Below are positions 15,438 through 23,749 of a stretch of DNA of 64,000 nt, piece by piece (the first letter of the stretch is position 1; every line of letters begins with the position of its first letter). This stretch comes from Candidatus Poribacteria bacterium (GTDB lineage Bacteria; Poribacteria; WGA-4E; WGA-3G), in assembly GCA_022820835.1 (NCBI GenBank), contig JAJEET010000130.1, positions 81,705-145,704 on the forward strand. Reading direction: 5' to 3'. The translations under genes and the position numbers were made by a program. A model generated the notes under the pieces. It was given only the letters and a program-made list of their open reading frames with translations. It had not been told where the DNA came from and searched no databases.

Positions 15438-16670
15438 TTAAAACCAGAATCGTGACATCAAAATAATCTGGTTTGTACCTTGAAGTTGGCGCAATGTGCC
15501 TTTGTCTCCGATGGTATCATCCTCACCTCGATCGGCGTTTGGAAGGTTTGCCCAATAAAAGAGCGAGATCGCCCCATTTTCCATGAAATTGTATTGTGCA
15601 CTCAGTGTCACTCGTTGACTCGCGTCACCTTTTACTGTGCGATCCGGATCGAACAAGCCGTATCGACCTGCAAGCATGAGTTGCGGCAGAATGCGATATT
15701 TTGCCCCGACATAGTATCCCTTTGAGTCAACATCGTCGGGGACGAAAGAAGCGACCTCGCCGCTGTTCCCACAATTAAATTCTCCCTCTACACTCAGACC
15801 TGCATAAGAAGCGGTGAGGAACGCACCGATGAGCCGTTCCCACTCTTCATCCGGTTTTTCAAATATACCGGAGATCCCCGCGCGAACGGGGCCGAGTTGT
15901 GCACCAAGTGTACCGAGCCCACCTTTTGCTGTCCCACCACCCGCATTAAAGAAGGCTGCGTTATAGAAAACTTTACTCGCATTTCCACCAAGTTCAACCC
16001 CGATATCCCGTTTATTAGAACCGAGTCCATAGCCTTCGCGAACAAGGATATTGTGGTCCTTCTGTTTAATAGCAAACGGGAGTCGGAATTGTCCGACTTT
16101 GACGTAGAGATGTTTCGGGATCGCATCTACCGTGGCAAACGCATTCATCGTTGTTCCAACATTGTTAGAGAGCGTGAGACTGATATTCTCCGAGGCTTGT
16201 GCGTTAAACGTTACCTCTGCTTGCATAAGTAGAAACCTGTCCACTGAAGAGTGACACGAGTTACATCCTGCAATAGTGCTTTCTTCTTCATCAACGTGTG
16301 TTGTTTTGATGAAGGCTGTCTGAAAGTCAAGCGATGTTGTGAGCTGCTTGACGACCTCCATGGCTTCTTCAGTCACGGCTTCCATGTCAAAGTCTTCAGG
16401 AAATTCAAAGTAGTTCTCCTCAAAAATTTCGCCGATACGATTTCTCGGACCACCGCCTGCAGGGTCAAGATGACAAAAACTACACGCTTTCTCAAGTTCA
16501 GTTGCGAATTCCGGACGCGCCTCCGCACCAGTTTGCAACAAGAGACTGAGCGAGATACTTACGATGAATCCGAGTTGTACGAACGATGGTACGATGCTGG
16601 ATATATGCCAGCGTTTGGCGCCTCCGATAGTGCTGCTGATATGCTTCACATAGTTATAATATGCGTCCAA
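15438..16670 (-). CDS. Di-heme cytochrome fused to an outer-membrane beta-barrel (porin-cytochrome-like)
   Basis: A 410-residue exported protein: a signal segment (IVPSFVQLGFIVSISLSLLLQTGAEA), then two CxxCH heme-attachment motifs, CSFCH (63-67) and CNSCH (136-140). About 260 residues of alternating amphipathic strands follow (for example HLYVKVGQFRLPFAIKQ and MLAGRYGLFDPDRT), ending in SRFWF. A terminal Phe after such strands is the usual outer-membrane barrel signal. The phosphate-porin-like GQFRLPF motif supports the barrel. It begins with TTG, preceded by AAGGAG at 6 nt. It lies 50 bp downstream of a cytochrome P460 lipoprotein on the same strand, so the pair is probably one operon for electron transfer at the outer membrane. 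Physiological donor and acceptor are unknown. Confidence 0.8.
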   Translation of the reverse strand: MDAYYNYVKHISSTIGGAKRWHISSIVPSFVQLGFIVSISLSLLLQTGAEARPEFATELEKACSFCHLDPAGGGPRNRIGEIFEENYFEFPEDFDMEAVTEEAMEVVKQLTTSLDFQTAFIKTTHVDEEESTIAGCNSCHSSVDRFLLMQAEVTFNAQASENISLTLSNNVGTTMNAFATVDAIPKHLYVKVGQFRLPFAIKQKDHNILVREGYGLGSNKRDIGVELGGNASKVFYNAAFFNAGGGTAKGGLGTLGAQLGPVRAGISGIFEKPDEEWERLIGAFLTASYAGLSVEGEFNCGNSGEVASFVPDDVDSKGYYVGAKYRILPQLMLAGRYGLFDPDRTVKGDASQRVTLSAQYNFMENGAISLFYWANLPNADRGEDDTIGDKGTLRQLQGTNQIILMSRFWF

Positions 16671-16720
16671 AAGGATCTCCTTGTTTTATAGTGAAATTTG
16701 ATTGATGTAGCATAAGAGGT

Positions 16721-17296
16721 CTATTCAAGTTCTGTAAAAACGTAGTCGATATCTTCGACTCGGGCGTGACATCCCCAACAGATGCGACCCTCGGCGATGA
16801 CACCGAACTCAGCATCTGGCGCGTTTCGAGTGTACTCAATGAATTCCCAGTCGTTGTGATCCGGGTCCACACCCGCTTTCTTTCGCATAATGGCGATGAG
16901 TCCGACATAGTCCTTATCCGGACGGTATGCCTCTTTTATAACGATGCTGCCGTCAGGATATGGAAACTGTTGTTCGCCGTTCGGTGCGATGTCTTCTCGT
17001 GTTTTATTGACATAAACATTTTTTGTGCCATTGTGCGGGTCCCCACCAGGCACAGGCGGTATCGGTGCTGCGTTTAATTTCAGCCACTGTGTATAACCTG
17101 CCACATCTGCTGGTAAACCAGGGAGAGCAGCAACCGGTTCCGCAGGTTGCGTAGGTTCTGCTGTTTCCATAGTTTTTTCTTCGTCTTGTTGTTCAATGAT
17201 TTCTTCCAACTGTTTTTCGGCGCAGCTGGCAAAAAATAGACAGGTTATCAGTATTATTGCGAGACTGAACAGTGGGTTTCGTGTTTGTATTTTCAT
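16721..17296 (-). CDS. Cytochrome P460 domain lipoprotein
   Basis: 191 residues from the ATG at 17296, which has GAGGT 7 nt upstream; an in-frame extension to 17410 lacks a ribosome-binding site. The N-terminus ends in the lipobox LFFASC, so the product is a lipoprotein. After an acidic linker comes a domain with YTQWLKLN near residue 70, GGDPHNGTKNVYVNKT, FPYPDGSIVIKEAY and the C-terminal CWGCHARVEDIDYVF. This is the cytochrome P460 pattern with a single CxxCH heme and a conserved FP.G..(I/V)VKE segment. P460 enzymes oxidise hydroxylamine-type substrates, or serve as c'-beta NO-binding proteins; the substrate here is unknown. It is probably co-transcribed with the porin-like di-heme protein downstream. 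Confidence 0.85.
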   Translation of the reverse strand: MKIQTRNPLFSLAIILITCLFFASCAEKQLEEIIEQQDEEKTMETAEPTQPAEPVAALPGLPADVAGYTQWLKLNAAPIPPVPGGDPHNGTKNVYVNKTREDIAPNGEQQFPYPDGSIVIKEAYRPDKDYVGLIAIMRKKAGVDPDHNDWEFIEYTRNAPDAEFGVIAEGRICWGCHARVEDIDYVFTELE

Positions 17297-17553
17297 GATG
17301 AATACCTCAATTTTTTTTTCGGCAAAGTTTGATACTGAATGCTGACAATTTAGTATAAGACAAATCGGCAAGTGTTTCAAGAAAATTCGCGTATATATTA
17401 TTGTAATCAATTTGTTGAGATTCTGTCTTCCGATTGTTTGAAACTAACGACGCGTTTTCGTTTGCTATTCTACTTGTTGTTACTGTATCATATCAAAGTA
17501 GCAGATACAATTTTCTGCTGAGGTGTAAACAGATAATCGTAAAAGGAGGGATA

Positions 17554-18549
17554 ATGCTAAGAAATCTATTTAAAGGTCGTGATAAAAGCGAGGTCGAGTC
17601 CGATGCTGAAGATAAACAACAGAATTGGTTTGATCGTCTGAAATCCGGATTAGCGAAAACGCGAAACCAGTTCATGTCTCAGTTATCGGGGTTACTGCAG
17701 ATCGGCAGAAAAATCGACGAAGACCTCATGGAGGAAATTGAAGAGATTTTGATCCAAGCGGATGTGGGAGTTGATACGACCTTGACGTTAATGGATAACG
17801 TCAGAGAACGCGTCAAAACAGAAGGGTTGAGCGATTCTTCGGAATTGGAGTCTGTCATAAAGTCGGAAATCCTGAACCTCCTTGGTGAGGATCTACCGAT
17901 ACAAGTTAAAAATGATAAACCCTATACAATTTTGGTCCTCGGTGTGAACGGTGCAGGCAAAACGACGACGATTGGCAAACTTGCCAACCGTTTTGTTTCA
18001 GACGGGCAGCGTGTCCTCGTCGCTGCGGGGGATACATTCCGAGCGGCAGCAGAGGATCAACTCGCGGTTTGGTGCGAACGCGCAGGCGCAGAACTCATAC
18101 GCGGCGGCGAAAACGCCGAACCCGCTTCTGTCGTCTTCGATGCGATTCAGGCGGCGAAACATCGCGATGCTGACGTGCTCATCGTTGACACCGCTGGGAG
18201 GCTACATACCAAAAAACCGTTGATGGACGAGTTAGCAAAAATCGGACGTGTAATGGAAAGAGGACACGCTGGCGCGCCGCATGAGGTGCTTCTTGTCGTT
18301 GATGGAACAGTAGGACAGAACGCTTTGATACAGGCGAAAATCTTCAACGAGGCAGTACCTATTACCGGAGTCGCTGTTACAAAACTCGACGGCACAGCGA
18401 AAGGCGGAATTGTGATCGCCGTGAACGCGGAGATCGGAGCACCGGTAAAACTCATCGGAATCGGCGAAAAGCTTGACGATTTACGGAATTTCGTAGCGGA
18501 GGATTTTGTTGAAGCACTCTTCATAGCAGATGAAGCCGCGGAGGCATAG
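17554..18549 (+). CDS. ftsY: Signal recognition particle receptor FtsY
   Basis: 331 residues from ATG 17554, which follows a strong AAAGGAGGG; an upstream in-frame start at 17434 has none. The protein has a short N-domain (QIGRKIDEDLMEEIEEILIQADVG) and the SRP-type GTPase G domain: GVNGAGKTTTIGKLA (G1), GDTFRAAAEDQL (insertion box), DTAGRLHTK (G3) and TKLDGTAKGG (G4). FtsY docks ribosome-SRP complexes at the membrane during co-translational insertion. The acidic A-domain is very short, as in many non-proteobacteria. A strong hairpin follows the gene. Confidence 0.96.
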   Translation: MLRNLFKGRDKSEVESDAEDKQQNWFDRLKSGLAKTRNQFMSQLSGLLQIGRKIDEDLMEEIEEILIQADVGVDTTLTLMDNVRERVKTEGLSDSSELESVIKSEILNLLGEDLPIQVKNDKPYTILVLGVNGAGKTTTIGKLANRFVSDGQRVLVAAGDTFRAAAEDQLAVWCERAGAELIRGGENAEPASVVFDAIQAAKHRDADVLIVDTAGRLHTKKPLMDELAKIGRVMERGHAGAPHEVLLVVDGTVGQNALIQAKIFNEAVPITGVAVTKLDGTAKGGIVIAVNAEIGAPVKLIGIGEKLDDLRNFVAEDFVEALFIADEAAEA

Positions 18550-18604
18550 ACGACGCGAGGGCTCTGCTATTGGCACGAGAAGTTAGACCTACACACTCGG
18601 CGTA

Positions 18605-18625
18605 TGCGCGCTTAAAAAGCGCGCA
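18605..18625. terminator. Hairpin between convergent ftsY and sigma factor genes
   Basis: TGCGCGCTT-AAA-AAGCGCGCA is a perfect 9-bp stem with a 3-nt loop lying midway between the two stop codons. The flanking A and T runs are short, so it may act as a bidirectional terminator. Confidence 0.55.
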
Positions 18626-18636
18626 CACTGAAACTC

Positions 18637-19251
18637 CTAAGAATCTATTTCTTGTAGGTAAGGACGTAGGTGTTTGCGAAGGTTACGATGCGCGTGCAAC
18701 AGATGTGCCTTGACCGTTCCATCAGACCTGCCAACCGTCGCCGCAATATCTTTAAGCGATAACCCATCCCAGTGGCGCAGGATGAAAATTTGGCGCTGCT
18801 TCGGTGGAAGTCGGCGAACCGCTTTCCGGATATGTGCTCTCAATTCCTTATTCTCAACCGCTTTCGCAGGTGAATCCGAACGCGGATCCGGAATATTTGC
18901 CATCGGCAATTCACCCGAATCATCGGAGTCATAGAGAAGCACCTCAGATCTTGACTTTTTCCTTAAAAAATCTATACACAGATTGACCGTGATTCGGTAG
19001 AGCCAACTGTAAAACTGGCATTGACTCTTAAAATCGCCTAATCCCTGGTAAGCACGGATAAAGGCATCTTGCGTTAGATCTAAGGCATCTTCGCGATTCG
19101 AGATGTAGCGTTGCACCAGACGGTATGTACGTTTCTGGTAGCGGGTAAAGAGCGTGTCAAATGCGGCGGTATCGCCTTGTTGAAATCGCTCAATCAGTTC
19201 GTTATCATCGTAACACTCTGGAGGAAGGCTATCAGGGTTTTGGGACTGCAT
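18637..19251 (-). CDS. ECF-type RNA polymerase sigma factor
   Basis: 204 residues with region 2 (FDTLFTRYQKRTYRLVQRYISNREDALDLTQDAFIRAYQGLGDF) and region 4 (RRLPPKQRQIFILRHWDGLSLKDIAATVGRSDGTVKAHLLHAHRNLRKHL) in the usual order and spacing for group IV sigma-70 factors. It would direct RNA polymerase to a small stress or envelope regulon. The ATG follows GAGGAGAACA. No anti-sigma gene is adjacent: the next gene downstream on the strand is beyond convergent ftsY, and the upstream one is a MarR regulator. Target promoters cannot be deduced from the window. Confidence 0.93.
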   Translation of the reverse strand: MQSQNPDSLPPECYDDNELIERFQQGDTAAFDTLFTRYQKRTYRLVQRYISNREDALDLTQDAFIRAYQGLGDFKSQCQFYSWLYRITVNLCIDFLRKKSRSEVLLYDSDDSGELPMANIPDPRSDSPAKAVENKELRAHIRKAVRRLPPKQRQIFILRHWDGLSLKDIAATVGRSDGTVKAHLLHAHRNLRKHLRPYLQEIDS

Positions 19252-19343
19252 GTTCTCCTCTTAAGCGTCATCAGCCGGTAAAACGACTTCCGTTTCTTGT
19301 GAGACGAAAATCAGAAGTTTAGGTGGCTATTGACAAAAGGTGG

Positions 19344-20222
19344 TCACTGATTCGTTTGTTTGTGGACATTACGAAACCAACGTTTATATCTCTGGCTATC
19401 TTGAACCATCTGTTGTAGAAGCGTTAACGCTTCAGGCTCTTCGGCATGTGAAGCCGTTTCAAGCAAGGTGAGCAATTCCTCATAGACTACATTGTCTTCA
19501 TGGCTGAGTGCTGAGAGGAGTCGCTCGATATTTTCACCATGTCCGAGTTGAGCCAACAGTTGATTCGTTTGACGTATCTCCTCAGAGGCGGCTTGGTTCA
19601 AGTACGCCGCGAGTTCATGTTCGTTCTGCTTTTCCGCAATTTGCGCCAAGATTAATCGCATCCCGACAAGTTTCAGTTTTGCCTGTGCGAGTTCGTCCAA
19701 ATCGGTTTCAAACCGTTTTTGAAGGTAATCTGTATCACTCGGGTGTAGCTGCGCGTAACTTGGCCAAACCGGTTTTGCCATCACCTGTTTCAGGCGTTTT
19801 AAACTGCCGATCAGGTTTTCACGTTCTTGCGGCGATAACTGCCCAAAAGTACTTTGCCAAAAATCCGCCGCGTGTTCTACACCTTTGCGGAAAAGTTTTT
19901 CAGACTGCGATGTGAGTTTGATCCGAGCACGTCTCCGATCTGTATCGCATTTACGACGGACAACCCAGCCGTGCCGTTCTAAACGACTCACTAACCCAGA
20001 TGTAGTATTGTGGGCGAGACCTAAATGTTCACCGAGTTCACTCACCGACATTCCAGCATCACGACCATACCAATGAAGGTGTTGTAAGGCGTTAAACTGA
20101 ACAATCGTCAAGCGATTCGGAACAACTTCTTGGATGAACCGAGATTTGACTGCCGCTTGCGCATGACGCATCACACGCATGACAACATCAATTTCGTTAT
20201 GGAATTCTGGGTCTTTAGACAT
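19344..20222 (-). CDS. Long MarR-family regulator with a C-terminal helical bundle
   Basis: The first 150 residues are a MarR winged helix: QFNALQHLHWYGRDAGMSVSELGEHLGLAHNTTSGLVSRLERHGWVVRRKCDTDRRRARIKLT shows recognition helix and wing with the D-x-R-x-x-x-(I/L)-x-L-T ending. A further 140 residues, absent from normal MarR proteins of about 150, look all-helical with regularly spaced acidic and His residues (AAYLNQAASEEIRQTNQLLAQLG and ALSHEDNVVYEELLTLLE). This resembles a ferritin- or rubrerythrin-like bundle, which could act as ligand or redox sensor; that is inference. Start ATG 20222 and a TTG three codons upstream are both without a clear ribosome-binding site. The leader has a consensus promoter and a dyad. 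Confidence 0.8.
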   Translation of the reverse strand: MSKDPEFHNEIDVVMRVMRHAQAAVKSRFIQEVVPNRLTIVQFNALQHLHWYGRDAGMSVSELGEHLGLAHNTTSGLVSRLERHGWVVRRKCDTDRRRARIKLTSQSEKLFRKGVEHAADFWQSTFGQLSPQERENLIGSLKRLKQVMAKPVWPSYAQLHPSDTDYLQKRFETDLDELAQAKLKLVGMRLILAQIAEKQNEHELAAYLNQAASEEIRQTNQLLAQLGHGENIERLLSALSHEDNVVYEELLTLLETASHAEEPEALTLLQQMVQDSQRYKRWFRNVHKQTNQ

Positions 20223-20287
20223 TTTTGACAACGCTGCAAGCCGAAACTTGCTGTTAAGGGTCAGTGTTGTAAGTGTTATTGCTAATA

Positions 20288-20355
20288 CGTATACGCTAAA
20301 ACAGACGGTGAAAAATCAATATATCCTATATCAGACATATTTACCGTCGTATACG
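20288..20355. promoter_or_regulatory. Dyad with two CGTATACG palindromes, candidate MarR operator
   Basis: CGTATACG occurs at 20288-20295 and 20348-20355. Between them GACGGT (20303 on) and ACCGTC (ending near 20349) add to an overall mirror symmetry. The site lies just downstream of the consensus promoter for the MarR gene, a typical place for autorepression. Confidence 0.45.
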
Positions 20356-20363
20356 ATATAATA

Positions 20364-20392
20364 ATTATACCCTCCTTTTGGCTGAATGTCAA
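20364..20392 (-). promoter_or_regulatory. Consensus sigma-70 promoter for the MarR gene
   Basis: Read on the minus strand: TTGACA (20392-20387), a 17-bp spacer, then TATAAT (20369-20364), both hexamers perfect. Transcription would begin near 20357, at the CGTATACG palindrome, giving a leader of about 135 nt before the start codon. The remaining gap up to 20489 shows no gene. Confidence 0.75.
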
Positions 20393-20489
20393 ATTAAAGT
20401 GCCAAAAACACACGATTTTAGCGCATTTTTTACCCAAAACGTCGTTTTTCGGAGGTATGACAAGCATTTTTCGTAGTTTGGCGGTATTT

Positions 20490-22214
20490 TTAATTACTAC
20501 CGACGAGGCGTTGTGCCTTTATCTTCCGTTTTCGCTTCGATTTCGGTTTGCTTTTCTGCGGAGGTGGTTTCTGCTGCGATGTCTGTTCGTTTTCGGGAGG
20601 CTGCATATCTTCTTGAGGTATTTCTTGTGCGGCTACATATTCAGCGTAGTTACCTTCAAAAAGGGTCGCAGTTCCGCCGGGTGTTCCATCAAAAATCAAG
20701 AGTTTCGTCGCAAGGTTGTTCAAAAGGTAGCGATCGTGAGAAATAATAAAGAGCGTTGCCGGATATTCCGCGAGTGCTGTTTCTAACGCCTCACGCGCCG
20801 GTATATCAAGATGGTTCGTCGGTTCGTCAAGTAACAAGACGTTTGCGTTCGCTAATAGCAACTTGGCGAGTTGGACGCGGCTCTGCTCACCACCGCTCAG
20901 GTTCCCGACCCGTTTGAACACATCGTCACCAGAGAACAGGAACTTACCTAAGAAACTACGTATCTCACCTTGGGTCTGTCGCGGGCGAAGTTCCCATATT
21001 TCTTCAATGATCTCGTTATCTGGATTGAGTCCTTCCAATTCCTGCGTGTAGTATCCAAACTTGAGCGTCGGACCGACCCATATTTCGCCTTCTGTGGCGT
21101 GTTCTTCCCCTAAAATCATGCGGAAAAATGTCGTTTTTCCGGTCCCGTTTGCACCAATAACGCCGACGACATCACGACGGTACACCTCAAAATCCAACTT
21201 CGTGAATATCACTTTGTCGCCGAAGGCTTTTCCGACGTTTTTACATCGGAGAATATCGTTACCGCCGCGGGTCTCAGGTGTAAAGGTAAGTTTAAGCGTT
21301 GGTGCGTCGGATTTCGGTTTTTCGATGCGTTCTAATCGGTTTAATTTTTTTTGTCTACCTTGTGCTTCGCGTGTCCGCTGCCCCGCGATATTACGACGGA
21401 TAAAGTCTTCATCGTGCGCGATCATTGCTTGCTGTTTTTTGAATTCTCGTTCCCTAACTAATTTTTCAAGGTTTTTATTTTCAACGTACTTGGCGTAGTT
21501 CCCGCGATAGATTTTTATCTTATGGTCTTCGAGTTCCCAGACTTTACGGACCACCTTGTCTAAAAAATATCGGTCGTGCGAAACAACCAAGACTGCCCCG
21601 TCGTATTCGATGTTGAGATAACTTTCGAGCCATTCGATCCCATTGATGTCAAGGTGATTCGTCGGTTCGTCAAAAAGCAACAGATCCGGTCTTTCGAGAA
21701 GCAACTTTGCCAGTGTCGCCCGACTTTTTTGACCGCCACTAAGTACACTGATTGGCAGATTGAAATCCGTTTCAGCGAAACCTAAACCGCTGAGGATACG
21801 GTTAATTTGGTGTTCATAATCATAACCGCCGAGCGATTCGTGCTGTTCCTGAACCCTTGCATATTCCGCTAAGAGGTCAGGTGATTCCTCCATCTCCTCT
21901 GCTAATAGGAGCATCTCGTCTTCAAGCGCACGCCTTTTTTCAAAGACCTTTAGCATCTCCTGCCTTAATGTACAATCACGCGCAAGGTCTGGTTCTTGAC
22001 TCAGATACCCAACGCGTAGTCCCCTCGCAGACACAACTTTCCCTTTAAAATTGGGAAGTGTACCGTTTAAAATTTTAATTAACGTTGTTTTTCCGGTTCC
22101 GTTACGACCAATTAACCCAATTCTGTCGCCGTGCTCGATTGCGACAGAAATATCGTCGAGAATCATCTCAGGATCATATAATTTGGTAACGTTTTCTAAT
22201 CGTATTAAAGACAT
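20490..22214 (-). CDS. ABC-F family ATPase (duplicated ATPase domains, EttA/Uup-like)
   Basis: 574 residues with two ABC domains and no membrane segments. Walker A motifs are GRNGTGKTT (about residue 36) and GANGTGKTT; signatures are LSGGQKS and LSGGEQS; Walker B regions are LLLFDEPTNHLD and VLLLDEPTNHLD. The inter-domain linker is long and charged, and the C-terminus is very basic (PPPQKSKPKSKRKRKIKAQR), a feature of ABC-F proteins that act on the ribosome as translation factors or in antibiotic protection. The ATG lies exactly 12 nt after CCGCAAGG, contributed by a dispersed repeat. Confidence 0.93.
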   Translation of the reverse strand: MSLIRLENVTKLYDPEMILDDISVAIEHGDRIGLIGRNGTGKTTLIKILNGTLPNFKGKVVSARGLRVGYLSQEPDLARDCTLRQEMLKVFEKRRALEDEMLLLAEEMEESPDLLAEYARVQEQHESLGGYDYEHQINRILSGLGFAETDFNLPISVLSGGQKSRATLAKLLLERPDLLLFDEPTNHLDINGIEWLESYLNIEYDGAVLVVSHDRYFLDKVVRKVWELEDHKIKIYRGNYAKYVENKNLEKLVREREFKKQQAMIAHDEDFIRRNIAGQRTREAQGRQKKLNRLERIEKPKSDAPTLKLTFTPETRGGNDILRCKNVGKAFGDKVIFTKLDFEVYRRDVVGVIGANGTGKTTFFRMILGEEHATEGEIWVGPTLKFGYYTQELEGLNPDNEIIEEIWELRPRQTQGEIRSFLGKFLFSGDDVFKRVGNLSGGEQSRVQLAKLLLANANVLLLDEPTNHLDIPAREALETALAEYPATLFIISHDRYLLNNLATKLLIFDGTPGGTATLFEGNYAEYVAAQEIPQEDMQPPENEQTSQQKPPPQKSKPKSKRKRKIKAQRLVGSN

Positions 22215-22312
22215 ATTTTTATCTTACCTTGCGGAGGAACTTCAGACGCTTAGACTTTGATGTGCGTTCTTTATACCCGCCCTCCATTACATTACGGGCT
22301 ACGCGTTTTTAG
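22215..22312. repeat. CCTTGCGG dispersed repeat, copy A (upstream of ABC-F gene)
   Basis: CCTTGCGG (22227-22234) is followed about 45 bp later by CCGCCCTCCATTACATTACG and GGCTACGCGTTTTT. On the minus strand the CCGCAAGG end sits 12 nt before the ATG of the ABC-F gene and provides its AAGG. Same family as copies at 6844, 27975, 30623 and 42139. No gene in the rest of the gap to 22392. Confidence 0.7.
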
Positions 22313-22392
22313 GCTATCTTAATCGGAGTGTTTTTGCTGAGGTGTTTCCGCCTCCTATACTGCGATAATGTGATGTTAATTTCAAAGTTGAC

Positions 22393-23325
22393 CTAAATAT
22401 CCGACGCATGACGCTTAAATTGGGTACTACGGGTAATCATTTCCTGATAGGTGTTGGCGCGGCGTGCGTCTGGTCGGCGGATGTTAAATTGCCTAAATCG
22501 CCAAAACGCGATGGAGAGCGCGGCGTAGTGAACAAAGCAATCCAGATGCTTCCATTCGTTTTCTGTCAACGGACGTACTGCGTTGTAAGCGTCCAGAAAT
22601 CGCCGGACAGCCTCTAAATTCAGTCTGTGATCTGACGTATAACAACACCCGATGATGGTCATGCCGACATCAATGAGTAGTGTATCGTAACAGCCTTCCT
22701 CAAAATCGAGGATTGCCACCATATCTTCACCGTCGAAAAGGGTGTTGTCTAAAAAAAGGTCTCCGTGAAGAAGCCCCATTGGGAGCGAGGCATTAAGGGA
22801 CGGTTCTATTTCTTCCAATTGTGATTTTAGCAATGCGACAAACGGGTGCGTCGCAAATTCTGTGTCTTCCACCTCTTGGAGAAAGGGGCGCATCTGTGAT
22901 ATACCCATCGCAAATGGCAGGAGTCCAGCAATAGGCGGGATGCGGTGCAGTTTCGCCAACGCCTCACCAAGTTGTGCCAATATATTCGGTGAAGGTAGCG
23001 GTTCTTCTCCTTGTAGGAACGGATAAAGCATCACACTCCCAAATGTCTCGTGAATCAAAGGATTCTGATCCTTCGTTAGGATCGGGTAGACTGTTGGGTA
23101 TGCGTGTTGACGGAGATGTTGCAGGAGCGCGATTTGCATGTTGAGCTCTACAGAATCTTTCTCATCGCAAATTTTCAGTAGAAACTCGCCATCTGTGGTT
23201 GTCAGTTTAAAGTTACTGTTCCCGAACCCACCCGGCATCTCTTCAAGTTTCAGTGAGGTGCCGATCCGGTATTGCGCGACGATGTGTGCGAGTTCTGTCG
23301 GTGAAACGGAGGTATAACGTGCCAT
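22393..23325 (-). CDS. Homoserine kinase type II-like / APH-fold phosphotransferase
   Basis: 310 residues from ATG 23325, chosen because MARYTSVSPTELAHIVAQY aligns with the start of ThrB2-type homoserine kinases; the frame extends to 23400. Kinase-like features are GFGNSNFKLTTTDGEFLLKI (nucleotide-binding strands with Lys), GLLHGDLFLDNTLF (catalytic HGDxxxDN) and VAILDFEEGCYD (metal-binding DFE). The family phosphorylates small hydroxyl compounds, homoserine in the best known members. No threonine-pathway genes are adjacent, so substrate is inference. AAGGAATAGG precedes the ATG. Confidence 0.8.
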   Translation of the reverse strand: MARYTSVSPTELAHIVAQYRIGTSLKLEEMPGGFGNSNFKLTTTDGEFLLKICDEKDSVELNMQIALLQHLRQHAYPTVYPILTKDQNPLIHETFGSVMLYPFLQGEEPLPSPNILAQLGEALAKLHRIPPIAGLLPFAMGISQMRPFLQEVEDTEFATHPFVALLKSQLEEIEPSLNASLPMGLLHGDLFLDNTLFDGEDMVAILDFEEGCYDTLLIDVGMTIIGCCYTSDHRLNLEAVRRFLDAYNAVRPLTENEWKHLDCFVHYAALSIAFWRFRQFNIRRPDARRANTYQEMITRSTQFKRHASDI

Positions 23326-23399
23326 GGCCCTATTCCTTAGAAAGTCCGTTGATGTAGAAATGGCACGCAAGTATACCCTGCCACCCCGCCAACTCAACA

Positions 23400-23492
23400 T
23401 TAGCCTTTATTAGCATTTTTGATGGCATCTCGTACAACTATACTAAGACCTACGAGACCAGTTACTAGGACAAACACTGCGAACCATTCCAT
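23400..23492 (-). CDS. 30-residue single-span membrane peptide
   Basis: A short gene with one hydrophobic helix (MEWFAVFVLVTGLVGLSIVV) and a basic tail ending NANKG. A strong GGAGG stands 9 nt before the ATG, and the gene begins 1 nt after the stop of the 75-residue membrane protein at 23494, so the two are surely co-translated. The size, ribosome-binding site and spacing argue for a real gene. Small pairs of this type occur beside each other in several genomes to my recollection, without known function. It could be a holin-like or membrane-stress peptide, but no evidence decides this. Confidence 0.65.
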   Translation of the reverse strand: MEWFAVFVLVTGLVGLSIVVRDAIKNANKG

Positions 23493-23493
23493 G

Positions 23494-23721
23494 TCACAAT
23501 TCCTCCAATTTGTTAATTTTTTGATATGCAACGCGATTGACCCAAATAGTGAGGGCAGTAAGTAAAAGGACCCCGAACGTCCCTATCATAAGAAGAATTG
23601 GCATGGCTTTTCCGTAGTTCTGAATGACCCAGGCGATTAAGGAAATGTCAGTGGCAGTTGAGATAGCGAAGACTACCTTTAACCATCCAATTTCTTCCTT
23701 ACATTTATCAATATATGTCAT
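23494..23721 (-). CDS. 75-residue two-span membrane protein
   Basis: From ATG 23721 (GAGGAAC about 10 nt upstream) the protein starts MTYIDKCKEEIGWLKVVFAI and has two hydrophobic spans (VVFAISTATDISLIAWVI and AMPILLMIGTFGVLLLTALTIW), with a charged C-terminus YQKINKLEEL. The frame is open further upstream to 24024, but that part overlaps the TPR lipoprotein gene and has no homology-like character. It forms a compact cassette with the 30-residue membrane peptide directly downstream. Function unknown; the KEEIGWLK start appears to be a conserved feature of such small proteins. Confidence 0.7.
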   Translation of the reverse strand: MTYIDKCKEEIGWLKVVFAISTATDISLIAWVIQNYGKAMPILLMIGTFGVLLLTALTIWVNRVAYQKINKLEEL

Positions 23722-23749
23722 ATTGGTGTGTTCCTCTGGGCGTAAGGTT

